This document shows, in pieces, positions 1-7,775 of a stretch of DNA of 26,302 nucleotides. Both the position numbers and the translations under genes were made by a program. Source of the stretch: an uncultured Eubacteriales bacterium (GTDB lineage Bacteria; Bacillota; Clostridia; Oscillospirales; Acutalibacteraceae). The stretch is from positions 1-26,302 of the forward strand of contig CAJTNL010000021.1 in NCBI GenBank assembly GCA_910577755.1. The letters are read 5' to 3'. Positions within the stretch are counted from its first letter, which is position 1. Every line of letters starts with the position of its first letter. The notes below the pieces were generated by a model that was not told the DNA's origin, made no database searches, and saw nothing but the letters and a program-made list of their open reading frames with translations.

Positions 1-32
1 TGCTGTTTCATCTCTCTCAAAACAGCTTTATT

Positions 33-61
33 ATCTTACCATACTCTTTTCAGTCTGTCAA
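33..61 (-). promoter_or_regulatory. Tandem promoter P1 (leftward, rRNA-operon style)
   Basis: On the minus strand TTGACA (56-61) and TAAGAT (33-38) are separated by 17 bp, a near-consensus sigma-A promoter with an A-tract just upstream of the -35 box. It is the last of three tandem promoters that fire out of the left edge. The predicted transcript starts near position 26 and can form a CTGTTT/AAACAG hairpin within positions 3-25. The target gene lies outside the window. Confidence 0.65.
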
Positions 62-100
62 GATCTTTTTTTCGGGCTCTTCCCTCTCGAAAGCTTTTCA

Positions 101-129
101 AGTCTACCACATCTTTTTCCCTTTGTCAA
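101..129 (-). promoter_or_regulatory. Tandem promoter P2 (leftward)
   Basis: Minus strand TTGACA (124-129), 17 bp spacer, TAGACT (101-106). The -35 box is perfect and the -10 matches 4 of 6. It resembles its two neighbours in the purine-rich spacer (AAAGGGAAAAAGATG versus AAAGAGTATG), which suggests duplicated promoter units. Confidence 0.55.
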
Positions 130-214
130 CTCTTTTCGCTTTCATTTTTTGTTATGCCGCTTTTCAGGCTCTCTCTATATTTGAATTGCTTGTCCTGTCC
201 TTTACGGCTTGACT

Positions 215-244
215 ATCATATCATACTCTTTCTTGCTTTGTCAA
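215..244 (-). promoter_or_regulatory. Tandem promoter P3 (leftward, most upstream)
   Basis: Minus strand TTGACA (239-244), 18 bp spacer, TATGAT (215-220), with an AAAAAA tract upstream like an UP element. It is the outermost of three leftward promoters whose -35 boxes lie 68 and 115 bp apart. Confidence 0.65.
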
Positions 245-313
245 CACTTTTTTACAATTAATTTTTATGAATTTTACTAAACATATTAATCCACTTATTT
301 ATTTTAGTATTTA

Positions 314-342
314 TTGAAGTATGGCTTATTTTTTGATATACT
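314..342 (+). promoter_or_regulatory. Probable metA promoter
   Basis: TTGAAG (314-319), 17 bp spacer, TATACT (337-342) on the plus strand. Transcription would start near 349, leaving a leader of about 90 nt before metA. The leader is AT-rich and too short for a SAM riboswitch or a T-box, and no such fold is visible. Confidence 0.5.
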
Positions 343-438
343 ATACCATAATCTTTGTATAAACATCTTTTTAACTAAATCCAAATAATCTAAAAAATAT
401 ATTATTTAACTGATACCGAAAAGGAGGGATACTATCTC

Positions 439-1380
439 ATGCCAATTCAAATTCAATCTTCACTACCAGCTATTGATACGTTGGAATCAGAAAATATATT
501 TGTAATGACGCAAGAACGTGCCAAACAGCAGGATATCCGTCCATTAAAAATCATAATTTTAAATCTTATGCCAACTAAAATTGAAACCGAAACACAATTG
601 CTCCGCCTGTTAGGCAATTCACCCCTGCAGGTAACTATAGATTTTTTACAAACCGCTACTTATGTTCCGAAAAATACACCAGCTTCTCACATCAACACAT
701 TTTACAACACATTTGATCAAATTAAAAATAAAAAATATGATGGTATGATTTTGACTGGCGCACCAGTTGAAACACTTTCTTTTGAACAAGTAGATTATTG
801 GGATGAGCTCTGTATGATTATGGATTGGAGTCGAACTAATGTATATTCTACCATACATATTTGTTGGAGTGCGCAAGCAGGACTATACTATCATTACGGA
901 GTTCCCAAACATCCATTGGATACAAAAATATCTGGAATTTACAAGCACAAAATTTTAAATCCTCTACATCCGCTTATGCGAGGATTTGACGACAGATTTT
1001 ATGCCCCGCACTCCCGTCATACCACAACTATGCCTGAAGATATTATTAAGCATACTGAACTGTTGATCTTATCTGTTTCCAACGATGCTGGAATTTATGT
1101 TATTGCAGAAAAAAGCGGACGTCAATTTTTTGTAACTGGTCACCCCGAGTATGATAGAGATACACTTGCCAATGAATATTATCGTGATGAATTGCGAGGA
1201 CTCAATCCCACATTACCGAAAAACTACTTTCCTAATAATGACCGACGTTCGCAACCACATTTTATGTGGAGAAGTCATGCAAATTTATTGCTTCAAAACT
1301 GGCTCAATTATTATGTATATCAGCAAACTCCATTTGATCTTAAAGACTTGATTACACTGGAAAAAACAAACAAAAAGTAG
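439..1380 (+). CDS. metA: Homoserine O-acyltransferase MetA (probably acetyl-CoA using)
   Basis: Cytosolic enzyme that activates the hydroxyl of homoserine with an acyl-CoA, the first committed step of methionine synthesis. The 313 residues span the full family length. The nucleophile is Cys142 (IHICWSAQAG), and the His/Glu pair is His235 and Glu237 (TGHPEYDR). In characterised members residue 111 decides the acyl donor: Gly in the succinyl enzyme of E. coli, Glu in the acetyl enzyme of Bacillus cereus. Here it is Glu111 (TGAPVE), so the product is predicted to be O-acetylhomoserine although the family name is often succinyltransferase. The ATG at 439 follows AAGGAGGG with good spacing. The gene is monocistronic, has its own promoter, and is convergent with sigF across a shared dyad terminator. 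Confidence 0.95.
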   Translation: MPIQIQSSLPAIDTLESENIFVMTQERAKQQDIRPLKIIILNLMPTKIETETQLLRLLGNSPLQVTIDFLQTATYVPKNTPASHINTFYNTFDQIKNKKYDGMILTGAPVETLSFEQVDYWDELCMIMDWSRTNVYSTIHICWSAQAGLYYHYGVPKHPLDTKISGIYKHKILNPLHPLMRGFDDRFYAPHSRHTTTMPEDIIKHTELLILSVSNDAGIYVIAEKSGRQFFVTGHPEYDRDTLANEYYRDELRGLNPTLPKNYFPNNDRRSQPHFMWRSHANLLLQNWLNYYVYQQTPFDLKDLITLEKTNKK

Positions 1381-1416
1381 AGAATCGCCCTGTAATTATA
1401 ATTACAGGGCGATTCT
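1381..1416. terminator. Bidirectional terminator between metA and sigF
   Basis: Perfect 36-bp palindrome with arms 1381-1398 and 1399-1416, starting directly after the metA stop. On the minus strand it is followed by a T-rich run (complement of 1362-1380), so it terminates spoIIA-sigF well. The plus-strand tail is poor in T, so metA termination may be weaker. Confidence 0.85.
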
Positions 1417-1430
1417 CTATAAATTCAAGT

Positions 1431-2090
1431 TTACTGATCATTTAATTTTGCGCGCAATTTACTTAATATCACCTTTTCTCTGCGGGATACCTGCACTTGC
1501 GTCATGCCTAAAAACTGCGCCGTCTGCATTTGGGTCTGGTTTTTAAAATACCGGAACAAAATAATTTTTCTATCACGGGGCTCTAGTGTACCAACTACCT
1601 GCTGCAACGATAATAGCTCTGCTATTTTTTCATCCTCTGCTTCTACTATAATATCCATTTGGCCACCGCCTTCGTCTTCATCGCAAGTAAGCGAAATAGG
1701 TCGCTGTGCAGCTCCCACGGCCTGAGCCGCCATAACCGGTTCTACTTCTAAAATTTCCGCTAACTCCTGAATAGTAGGTACTCTACCTTCTTTTGCAGTA
1801 AAATCAGAAGTCTCCTTAGTTGCCTTTAAAGAAAGCTCTTTTAACGCTCGTCCAACTTTAATTGCACCACCATCTCGAAATAAACGCTTCATTTCTCCCA
1901 AAATTACAGGAACTGCATATGTAGAAAATTTCACACCCCGGTCTTCGTCAAAACCGTCCACTGCTTTTACAAGACCAAGGCATCCTGCTTGAAACAGGTC
2001 GTCATATTCAATACCGCGCGACTTAAATCGTTTGGCGCAGGCATGAACCAAACCGATGTTATCGCTAATTTTTTGTTCACGATTATCCAT
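1431..2090 (-). CDS. sigF: Forespore sigma factor SigF
   Basis: Sigma-70 family factor that directs early forespore transcription and is held inactive by SpoIIAB. The order spoIIAA-spoIIAB-sigF identifies it as SigF rather than its paralogue SigG. Region 2 is clear (YDDLFQAGCLGLVKAVDGF and VKFSTYAVPVILGEMKR, residues about 29-69). Region 3 follows (GRVPTIQELAEILEV), and the C-terminal helix-turn-helix is QTAQFLGMTQVQVSRREK. It has 219 residues, against about 255 in Bacillus subtilis. The missing part is the N-terminal 20-25 residues before the NIGLVHACAKRF helix. Its ATG abuts the spoIIAB stop codon, so translation is probably coupled; no strong separate ribosome binding site is seen. Confidence 0.93.
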   Translation of the reverse strand: MDNREQKISDNIGLVHACAKRFKSRGIEYDDLFQAGCLGLVKAVDGFDEDRGVKFSTYAVPVILGEMKRLFRDGGAIKVGRALKELSLKATKETSDFTAKEGRVPTIQELAEILEVEPVMAAQAVGAAQRPISLTCDEDEGGGQMDIIVEAEDEKIAELLSLQQVVGTLEPRDRKIILFRYFKNQTQMQTAQFLGMTQVQVSRREKVILSKLRAKLNDQ

Positions 2091-2531
2091 TTATGCTTTG
2101 GCCTGTTTACGCTCTATTTCCTTTTGCAATACAACTACAGTCCCTTTGCCCACTTTAGAAGTTACTTTCATATGATCCATAAAACTTTCCATAACCATAA
2201 ACCCAAGACCAGCACGCTCCTGTCCACCTGTTGTATAAAGAGGTTCTTTTGCCTTTTCAACATCCTCAATACCGCATCCTTTATCCCTCACACGAATCAC
2301 AACTTTTCCATTCTCAAATATTTTTACGCTAATATAGATGATTCCTATCTCGTCCCGATAACCGTGTATGATACAGTTGGTCACCGCTTCAGAAACCGCA
2401 GTTTTAATATCAGCAACTTCTCCCACCGTCGGATCCAACTGCGCTACAAATGCTGACACAGTCGCCCTTGCAAATCCTTCATTTGCAGAATAACTGAAAA
2501 ACGATAAATTCATTTCATTCATTGGCTTCAT
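2091..2531 (-). CDS. spoIIAB: Anti-sigma F factor / kinase SpoIIAB
   Basis: GHKL-fold serine kinase and anti-sigma factor. It binds SigF in the predivisional cell and phosphorylates SpoIIAA. Visible ATP-site motifs are the N box EAVTNCIIHGY (residues 48-58), DKGCGIED (83-90) and ERAGLGFMVM (105-114). The 146-residue length is normal. Two starts are possible, Met1 (MKPMNEMN) and Met4. The first overlaps the end of spoIIAA by 17 bp, typical of coupled translation in this operon. The stop codon is followed at once by the sigF ATG. Confidence 0.95.
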   Translation of the reverse strand: MKPMNEMNLSFFSYSANEGFARATVSAFVAQLDPTVGEVADIKTAVSEAVTNCIIHGYRDEIGIIYISVKIFENGKVVIRVRDKGCGIEDVEKAKEPLYTTGGQERAGLGFMVMESFMDHMKVTSKVGKGTVVVLQKEIERKQAKA

Positions 2532-2859
2532 TGGTACGTACCCCCTTTTCTATTTTTGCCAACTTACCCACGCCTGACAGTGATACAATTTGTTCCATTT
2601 TCGGTGATAAATGTGAAACTATCAACTCACCTCCCAAAGACTCCATGAGCTTGTAACGACCGATAATCAGCCCAATGCCTGCGCTATCCATAAAACCCAC
2701 ATTCTCAAAACTTAAAATAAGCCTGCTTGGTTTAGACTGATGGACTGTAAAATCAATTTCCTCACGCATTCCCTGAGCTGTATGATGATCTATCTCACCG
2801 CTTAAAACTGCGGTCAGTTCTTCATCCTGCAAAATGAGCCTTACTGTACCGTTATCCAT
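2515..2859 (-). CDS. spoIIAA: Anti-anti-sigma factor SpoIIAA
   Basis: STAS-domain protein. In its unphosphorylated form it displaces SigF from SpoIIAB; SpoIIE reactivates it after septation. The signature MDSAGIGLIIGRYK holds the phosphorylated serine, Ser59 here (Ser58 in B. subtilis). It has 114 residues, a normal length. A strong AAGGAGG lies 6 nt before the ATG at 2859. First gene of the spoIIA operon. In other spore-formers this operon starts from a SigH promoter; I searched 2873-3000 and found no convincing SigH site (no GAAT -10 at the right spacing), so the promoter is left uncalled. Confidence 0.95.
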   Translation of the reverse strand: MDNGTVRLILQDEELTAVLSGEIDHHTAQGMREEIDFTVHQSKPSRLILSFENVGFMDSAGIGLIIGRYKLMESLGGELIVSHLSPKMEQIVSLSGVGKLAKIEKGVRTNEANE

Positions 2860-2994
2860 TGCAATCCTCCTTAACTACTATACTACCCGTATGCCTGTTA
2901 CCGTTTTTTGTCTGTAAGAGCTTGTCCAATTATGGTCTGGAAGCACTTATTTATGTTTTATATTGACTCTCCTTTTTCTGAAAATTTATGTTAT

Positions 2995-3039
2995 ATCAAA
3001 AAAGAACCTTTATCACTACCTATAACGATAAAGGTTCTT
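2995..3039 (-). terminator. Rho-independent terminator after folC
   Basis: Arms 3002-3014 and 3027-3039 form a 13-bp perfect stem (GATAAAGGTTCTT on plus, right arm) with a 12-nt loop. Read on the minus strand it is followed by TTTTTTGATAT. It lies about 37 nt beyond the folC stop and also insulates the spoIIA operon from upstream reading. Confidence 0.85.
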
Positions 3040-3075
3040 ACTTGAAAAAAGACTCGAAATATGCGAATCTTACTA

Positions 3076-4365
3076 TTATTTTTCCATAAATTGGTATTTT
3101 ATTTTTTCTCTAATCTCTGCTGCAACAAAAAGAGACCCAAACACCAAAATTACATCGTTTTCTCCTGCCAATTGCACAGCATATGCCAACGCCTCCTCCG
3201 TGGATGCAACAGCTGTTGCCTGCTCGCCTGCATCCATCCAATACTGTGCCAACAACTGCGCCTGCATAGCTCGAGGATTCTTCGGTGTAATAGTAACCAC
3301 ATGAGCAAACACATTATTCAATACTTGAATCATATCCTTAACATCCTTATCTCGCAAAGCACCCATTATACCAATGATTCTACGTCCAGCCAAATACCGG
3401 CAGATTGATTGCTTAAATGCAGAGATACCACTTTGATTATGAGCACCATCAATAATAATCAACGGTACATGATGTACAATTTCCCATCTGGCGGATAATT
3501 GTACCTTTTCTAATCCGTCTGTTATATGCTTCAATTCAACTGCAAAGCCTTTTTGCTTTAGTACTTCTATCACCGCCAATGCTGTAGCTGTATTAATCTG
3601 CTGATGCAATCCTATTAAAGGTACATGTAATTTTTGTTGCTGGTACAGAAAATCACTTCCGTATAAATCTGCATGCAGTAGTTTCACATCATCAACAGAA
3701 GCAACCACCAACCGATTTTGCCTCTTTTCCGCTTCTTCTGTAATAACCGCCATCGCCTCTTCCGTTTGACATGGAGCTACCACCATTGTACCATAAGGCT
3801 TCATAATACCACATTTGTCCCTTGTAATCTGTGCAATCGTATCCCCCAAAATCTCTGTATGATCCAACGAAACTGAAGTTATTACCGATACCTCCACATT
3901 GGTCACTACATTAGTGGAATCTCTCTTCCCCCCCACGCCAACCTCAAACACAACAAGGTCGCACTTTTGACGATAAAACCAAAGAATTGCCAATACTGTA
4001 ACCAATTCAAATTCAGACATATATACGCCTGTAGCTTGTATTTGCTCAACCAACGGAAACACTTGTTCCATTAAGGAAGCAAATTGCTCTTTTGGAATCA
4101 TCTTACCATCAACCTGTATCCGTTCTCGAAATTCAATAATATAGGGTGAAATAAACATCCCTGTGACATATCCTGCCTCTCTTAAAACAGCAGACACCAT
4201 CGCACAGGTAGAACCCTTACCGTTAGTACCTGTTACATGAACGAAACGTAATTTATTTTGCGGAGCATCAAAATGGTTCAAAATCCATGCTACACGCTCT
4301 ACCGCCCCAGGAGAACCAAATCGCTGCAGCGTCCCCAACTGCTTCATTGCCTGTTCAAATGTCAT
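3076..4365 (-). CDS. folC: Folylpolyglutamate synthase / dihydrofolate synthase FolC
   Basis: Mur-ligase-fold ATP-dependent enzyme of the cytosol that adds glutamate to dihydropteroate and folates, which retains folate in the cell. The P-loop is HVTGTNGKGST (residues 43-53). Other family landmarks are MFISPYIIEFRERI, VFEVGVGGKRDSTN, SLDHTEILGDT and IIIDGAHNQSGI. The length of 429 residues is typical. The ATG at 4365 has AAAGAGGT 7 nt upstream. It lies 80 bp downstream of valS in the same direction, an arrangement common in Firmicutes. A weak hairpin (4397-4430, arms AGGTT/AACCT, then TTTTTATTTT on the minus strand) sits between them and may attenuate read-through. Confidence 0.95.
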   Translation of the reverse strand: MTFEQAMKQLGTLQRFGSPGAVERVAWILNHFDAPQNKLRFVHVTGTNGKGSTCAMVSAVLREAGYVTGMFISPYIIEFRERIQVDGKMIPKEQFASLMEQVFPLVEQIQATGVYMSEFELVTVLAILWFYRQKCDLVVFEVGVGGKRDSTNVVTNVEVSVITSVSLDHTEILGDTIAQITRDKCGIMKPYGTMVVAPCQTEEAMAVITEEAEKRQNRLVVASVDDVKLLHADLYGSDFLYQQQKLHVPLIGLHQQINTATALAVIEVLKQKGFAVELKHITDGLEKVQLSARWEIVHHVPLIIIDGAHNQSGISAFKQSICRYLAGRRIIGIMGALRDKDVKDMIQVLNNVFAHVVTITPKNPRAMQAQLLAQYWMDAGEQATAVASTEEALAYAVQLAGENDVILVFGSLFVAAEIREKIKYQFMEK

Positions 4366-4445
4366 GGTTTACCTCTTTGTTCTTACTAAAATAAAAAGGT
4401 TCAGTCCCGCTTTTCACGCTAACCAAACCTCATAATGCTTTATTT

Positions 4446-7070
4446 TTATTGTAATGCCTGAATACTCGATTCAAGTAAATGAATCCGTTCGGTTAATGTC
4501 ACAAAGTCTTTTTTAACCCCTTCTATCACGTCGACAGGGGCTTTTGATAAAAAGCCTTGATTATTTAACTTTCCACTCACCTGCAACAACTGCTTCTGTG
4601 CTGTTTCCAGTTCTTTATTTAAACGGATCATCTCCGCTTTTTTATCCACTAGCTCATCCATCGGAATATATACTCTGGCATCATTGGTAACAATCGTAAC
4701 TGCGCCTTGCATATCAAAATTGTTTCCGATATTGACTTGCGTTGCAAAAGCAAGCTTATGCAAAATAGCTTTGCCATTTTCAAAAGTCTGCGGTTCTGCT
4801 GTAGCAATAAACAGATTTGTTTTTCGGGATGGTGGTACATTCATTTCGGCTCTGCGGTTTCGCACGCCATAAATCACATCCATAATACGCTGCATTTCAA
4901 GCTCAGCCTGAGGGAAATTCAACTCCTCACGATACTCCGGCCATTGTGCAACCATCAAAGCATCACCCTGATGAGGTAATGTTTGCCAAATCTCTTCCGT
5001 AATAAACGGCATAAAAGGATGCAACAGTTTTAATGTGCCGATCATAACCCAAACTAACACTTCTCTAGAATTTTGCTCTGTTTGTGCATCCTCTGCATTC
5101 ATTCTAATTTTAGCAATTTCAATATACCAGTCACAAAATACATCCCATAGAAAATCATAGATTTTCTGTGCTGCAATACCCAATTCAAACTTTTCAAGAT
5201 TTTCTGTAATCTCTTTTGTTACACGGTTTAAAGAACTAATGATCCATTGATCCTCTATCGAAAGGACATCTGGAAGCTGATTTTGAATATCATGTCCCTC
5301 TAAATTCATCAAAATAAAACGAGCGGCATTCCATATTTTATTTGCAAAGTTACGGCTTGCCTCTACTTTTTCAGGAGAATAACGCATATCATTCCCCGGA
5401 CTGTTGCCAGTGGCCAGCATAAAACGTAAAGCATCTGCACCGTATTGTGCAATAACTTCTAACGGATCAATACCATTTCCGAGAGATTTAGACATTTTAA
5501 CACCATTTGCATCACGTACAATACCATGAATAAAGACCGTATCAAACGGCACCTTTCCGATATGGGCAAGTCCAGAAAAAATCATTCTCGCAACCCAGAA
5601 AAAAATAATATCATAACCGGTTACCAAAGTATTAGTTGGATAAAAATATTGCAGTGCTTCTGTACTATCAGGCCAACCCAATGTAGAAAACGGCCATAAC
5701 GCCGATGAAAACCATGTGTCTAATGTATCCTCATCCTGATGGATATGAGCGCTGCCACATTTACAGCAAGCATCCGGCGTTTCTCTTGAAACGGTAATTT
5801 CACCGCAATCAGTACAATACCAAGCAGGAATTCGATGTCCCCACCACAACTGACGGGAAATACACCAGTCCTTGATATGATTCATCCAGTTAAAATAGAT
5901 TTTATCAAAGCGTTCGGGAACAAATTTAACGTTGCCTTGCTCCACAGCTTTTACAGCAGGCTCAGACAACGGTTTCATCTTCACAAACCATTGCTTAGAA
6001 ATACGAGGTTCTACAACCGTCTTACACCGATAGCATGTTCCTACATTATGCTTAATCGGTTCTACTTTGACTAAAAATCCTTGTTCATCTAACGCTTTGA
6101 CAATTTTTTTGCGCACATCCAAACGATCCATACCGCAATATTTGCCGCCGTTTTCATTGATAATACCCGCTTCGTCCATGACGGTAATTACTGGTAAGTT
6201 ATGACGTAATCCCACCTCAAAATCATTGGGGTCATGTGCAGGTGTTATTTTGACTACCCCTGTTCCAAAATCCTGTTCTACATACGTATCCGCAACAATG
6301 GGAATTTCTCTACCCACCAGGGGTAACGTCACCATTTTACCTATGAGATGCTGATAACGCTCATCCTCCGGATGCACTGCTACTGCTGTATCTCCCAACA
6401 TCGTTTCTGGTCTGGTAGTGGCTAAATGTAAATCTCCACTGCCATCGGTCAAAGGATATCGAATGTGCCAAAAGTTACCGTCTTTCTCTGTAAAATCCAC
6501 CTCAGCGTCTGAAATGGAGGTCACACAATTAGGACACCAGTTAATCATGCGCTCTCCGCGATAAATCAACCCTTGGTCATACAGGCTTACAAAAACCTCT
6601 TTAACCGCTTTCGAACAGCCTGCATCCAGAGTAAAACGCTCCCTCTCCCAATCACAGGAACAACCCATTTTCTTGATTTGAGAAATAATTGTACCTCCGT
6701 ATTTTTCTTTCCACTTCCATGCACGCTGCATGAATCCGTCACGCCCAATATCCTCTTTGGTAACGCCCTCCTCTTTCATCTTTTCTACAATTTTCGCCTC
6801 GGTGGCAATAGAAGCATGGTCTGTACCCGGCAGCCACAATGCAGCATACCCCTGCATTCTTCTCCAACGTATTAAAATATCCTGTAAGGTTTCATCCAAC
6901 GCATGTCCCATATGCAACTGCCCTGTTATATTGGGCGGCGGAATCACAATCGTATACGGTTTTTTCTTCTCGTCCACTTCTGTGTGAAAATAATTGCCTT
7001 TGAGCCAAAACTCATATATACGTTCTTCTACTTCATGCGGCTCATATGCCTTTGCAAGCTCTTTGCCCAT
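4446..7070 (-). CDS. valS: Valyl-tRNA synthetase ValS
   Basis: Class I aminoacyl-tRNA synthetase charging tRNA-Val. From the chosen start it has 874 residues. HIGH motif: HMGH at 53-56; KMSKS at 525-529. The editing domain lies between (ATTRPETMLGDTAVAVHP, about 217-234; GTGVVKITPAHDPND). Two cysteine clusters, CYRC near 346 and CTDC...CCKC near 419-438, look like zinc-binding insertions. A C-terminal coiled-coil follows (last 60 residues). An in-frame ATG lies 27 nt further upstream, but the one at 7070 is chosen because GGGAGGAA lies 7 nt before it and MGKELAKAYEP is the usual start. A sigma-A promoter lies just upstream; no T-box is present in the short leader. Confidence 0.97.
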   Translation of the reverse strand: MGKELAKAYEPHEVEERIYEFWLKGNYFHTEVDEKKKPYTIVIPPPNITGQLHMGHALDETLQDILIRWRRMQGYAALWLPGTDHASIATEAKIVEKMKEEGVTKEDIGRDGFMQRAWKWKEKYGGTIISQIKKMGCSCDWERERFTLDAGCSKAVKEVFVSLYDQGLIYRGERMINWCPNCVTSISDAEVDFTEKDGNFWHIRYPLTDGSGDLHLATTRPETMLGDTAVAVHPEDERYQHLIGKMVTLPLVGREIPIVADTYVEQDFGTGVVKITPAHDPNDFEVGLRHNLPVITVMDEAGIINENGGKYCGMDRLDVRKKIVKALDEQGFLVKVEPIKHNVGTCYRCKTVVEPRISKQWFVKMKPLSEPAVKAVEQGNVKFVPERFDKIYFNWMNHIKDWCISRQLWWGHRIPAWYCTDCGEITVSRETPDACCKCGSAHIHQDEDTLDTWFSSALWPFSTLGWPDSTEALQYFYPTNTLVTGYDIIFFWVARMIFSGLAHIGKVPFDTVFIHGIVRDANGVKMSKSLGNGIDPLEVIAQYGADALRFMLATGNSPGNDMRYSPEKVEASRNFANKIWNAARFILMNLEGHDIQNQLPDVLSIEDQWIISSLNRVTKEITENLEKFELGIAAQKIYDFLWDVFCDWYIEIAKIRMNAEDAQTEQNSREVLVWVMIGTLKLLHPFMPFITEEIWQTLPHQGDALMVAQWPEYREELNFPQAELEMQRIMDVIYGVRNRRAEMNVPPSRKTNLFIATAEPQTFENGKAILHKLAFATQVNIGNNFDMQGAVTIVTNDARVYIPMDELVDKKAEMIRLNKELETAQKQLLQVSGKLNNQGFLSKAPVDVIEGVKKDFVTLTERIHLLESSIQALQ

Positions 7071-7120
7071 ATATGTTCCTCCCATATATAACAACAAAAT
7101 TCACAAACATTAACCTATTT

Positions 7121-7149
7121 ATTATGCCATTTCTCCTGTTCTTTGTCAA
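7121..7149 (-). promoter_or_regulatory. valS promoter
   Basis: Minus strand TTGACA (7144-7149), 17 bp spacer, CATAAT (7121-7126). The -35 box overlaps the stop codon of the upstream gene. The leader to the valS ATG is only about 44 nt, which rules out a T-box. Confidence 0.7.
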
Positions 7150-7649
7150 TTCATCTCTGTGATTACCACCGGATTTTCTGTTCCTGGTGAAAAGGTATCA
7201 ATCACAGTTGAAATACATAGGCTTTCCAACACATATTTCTCTTGAAACACCGTAACACCGTATACATTACCAGTAGAGGGTAGCCACTGTCTGCCATGGG
7301 TAAAAATCACTGTCCGGTCTACATCTACCACATCAAAGCTATACCGTAACACCTCGCCTCGAAACACCCATGTCTGACCACTAATTTTAAATAACGGTTC
7401 AGAAGAAGAAAAACTGCATAATAAACTCAGTCGTTCCGCTTCCTTTACAAGAATACCGCATCGTAGCATTTTTGCAAAGCCAATACAATTAATACAAGCC
7501 ATTTCTTTCTGCTCCGTATTTATAATAGAGAGGCGTTTTCCAAAACGATGTTTTTGCATCTTTATTTCATAACAAAGATGTCCTAATTGATCAGTTATAT
7601 AGAACAAAATATCACCGGGGTCTATTGATTGCTTTAAATATAAAATCAT
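7146..7649 (-). CDS. Tubby-like / LURP-one-related (YxjI-type) protein of unknown function
   Basis: 167 residues, with no membrane segment or signal peptide. The pattern of short beta strands (DILFYITDQLGHLCYEIK, GKRLSIINTEQKEMACI, then FDVVDVDRTVIFTHGRQW, VYGVTVFQEKYVLESLCISTVID) matches the tubby C-terminal-like barrel seen in LURP-one and YxjI proteins. The family assignment is inferred from pattern, not from a search. The role of such proteins in bacteria is not settled; lipid binding has been proposed for the fold. A TTG two codons upstream is in frame, but the ATG at 7649 sits 8 nt after AGGAGG and is preferred. It has its own candidate promoter and is the gene immediately upstream of valS. 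Confidence 0.7.
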   Translation of the reverse strand: MILYLKQSIDPGDILFYITDQLGHLCYEIKMQKHRFGKRLSIINTEQKEMACINCIGFAKMLRCGILVKEAERLSLLCSFSSSEPLFKISGQTWVFRGEVLRYSFDVVDVDRTVIFTHGRQWLPSTGNVYGVTVFQEKYVLESLCISTVIDTFSPGTENPVVITEMN

Positions 7650-7696
7650 CAACAAAACCTCCTGTTGGATTCATGGATATACTTTTCTTAATAATT

Positions 7697-7725
7697 ATCA
7701 TATCATGTTTGCCCTGTTGAAACAA
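7697..7725 (-). promoter_or_regulatory. Candidate promoter of the tubby-like gene
   Basis: Minus strand TTGTTT (7720-7725), 17 bp spacer, TATGAT (7697-7702). The -35 box is weak (4 of 6) and the -10 is good. It lies about 48 nt before the ATG at 7649. Confidence 0.45.
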
Positions 7726-7739
7726 TCTGAAAAATGACG

Positions 7740-7765
7740 AAAAAACCCGCCGATATAATAGGCGG
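7740..7765 (-). terminator. Terminator after the NodB-like gene
   Basis: Minus strand CCGCC (7761-7765), 9-nt loop, GGCGG (7747-7751), then GTTTTTTCG. A short GC-only stem followed by a T run, 11 bp after the stop of the NodB-like gene. Confidence 0.75.
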
Positions 7766-7775
7766 ATTACATAAA

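Noticed and set aside
349..438. SAM-type riboswitch upstream of metA
   Set aside because: The leader is about 90 nt, AT-rich and without the conserved helices of a SAM riboswitch.
7098..7145. T-box leader for valS
   Set aside because: The space between the promoter and the ATG is about 44 nt, far too short, and no T-box sequence or specifier hairpin is present.
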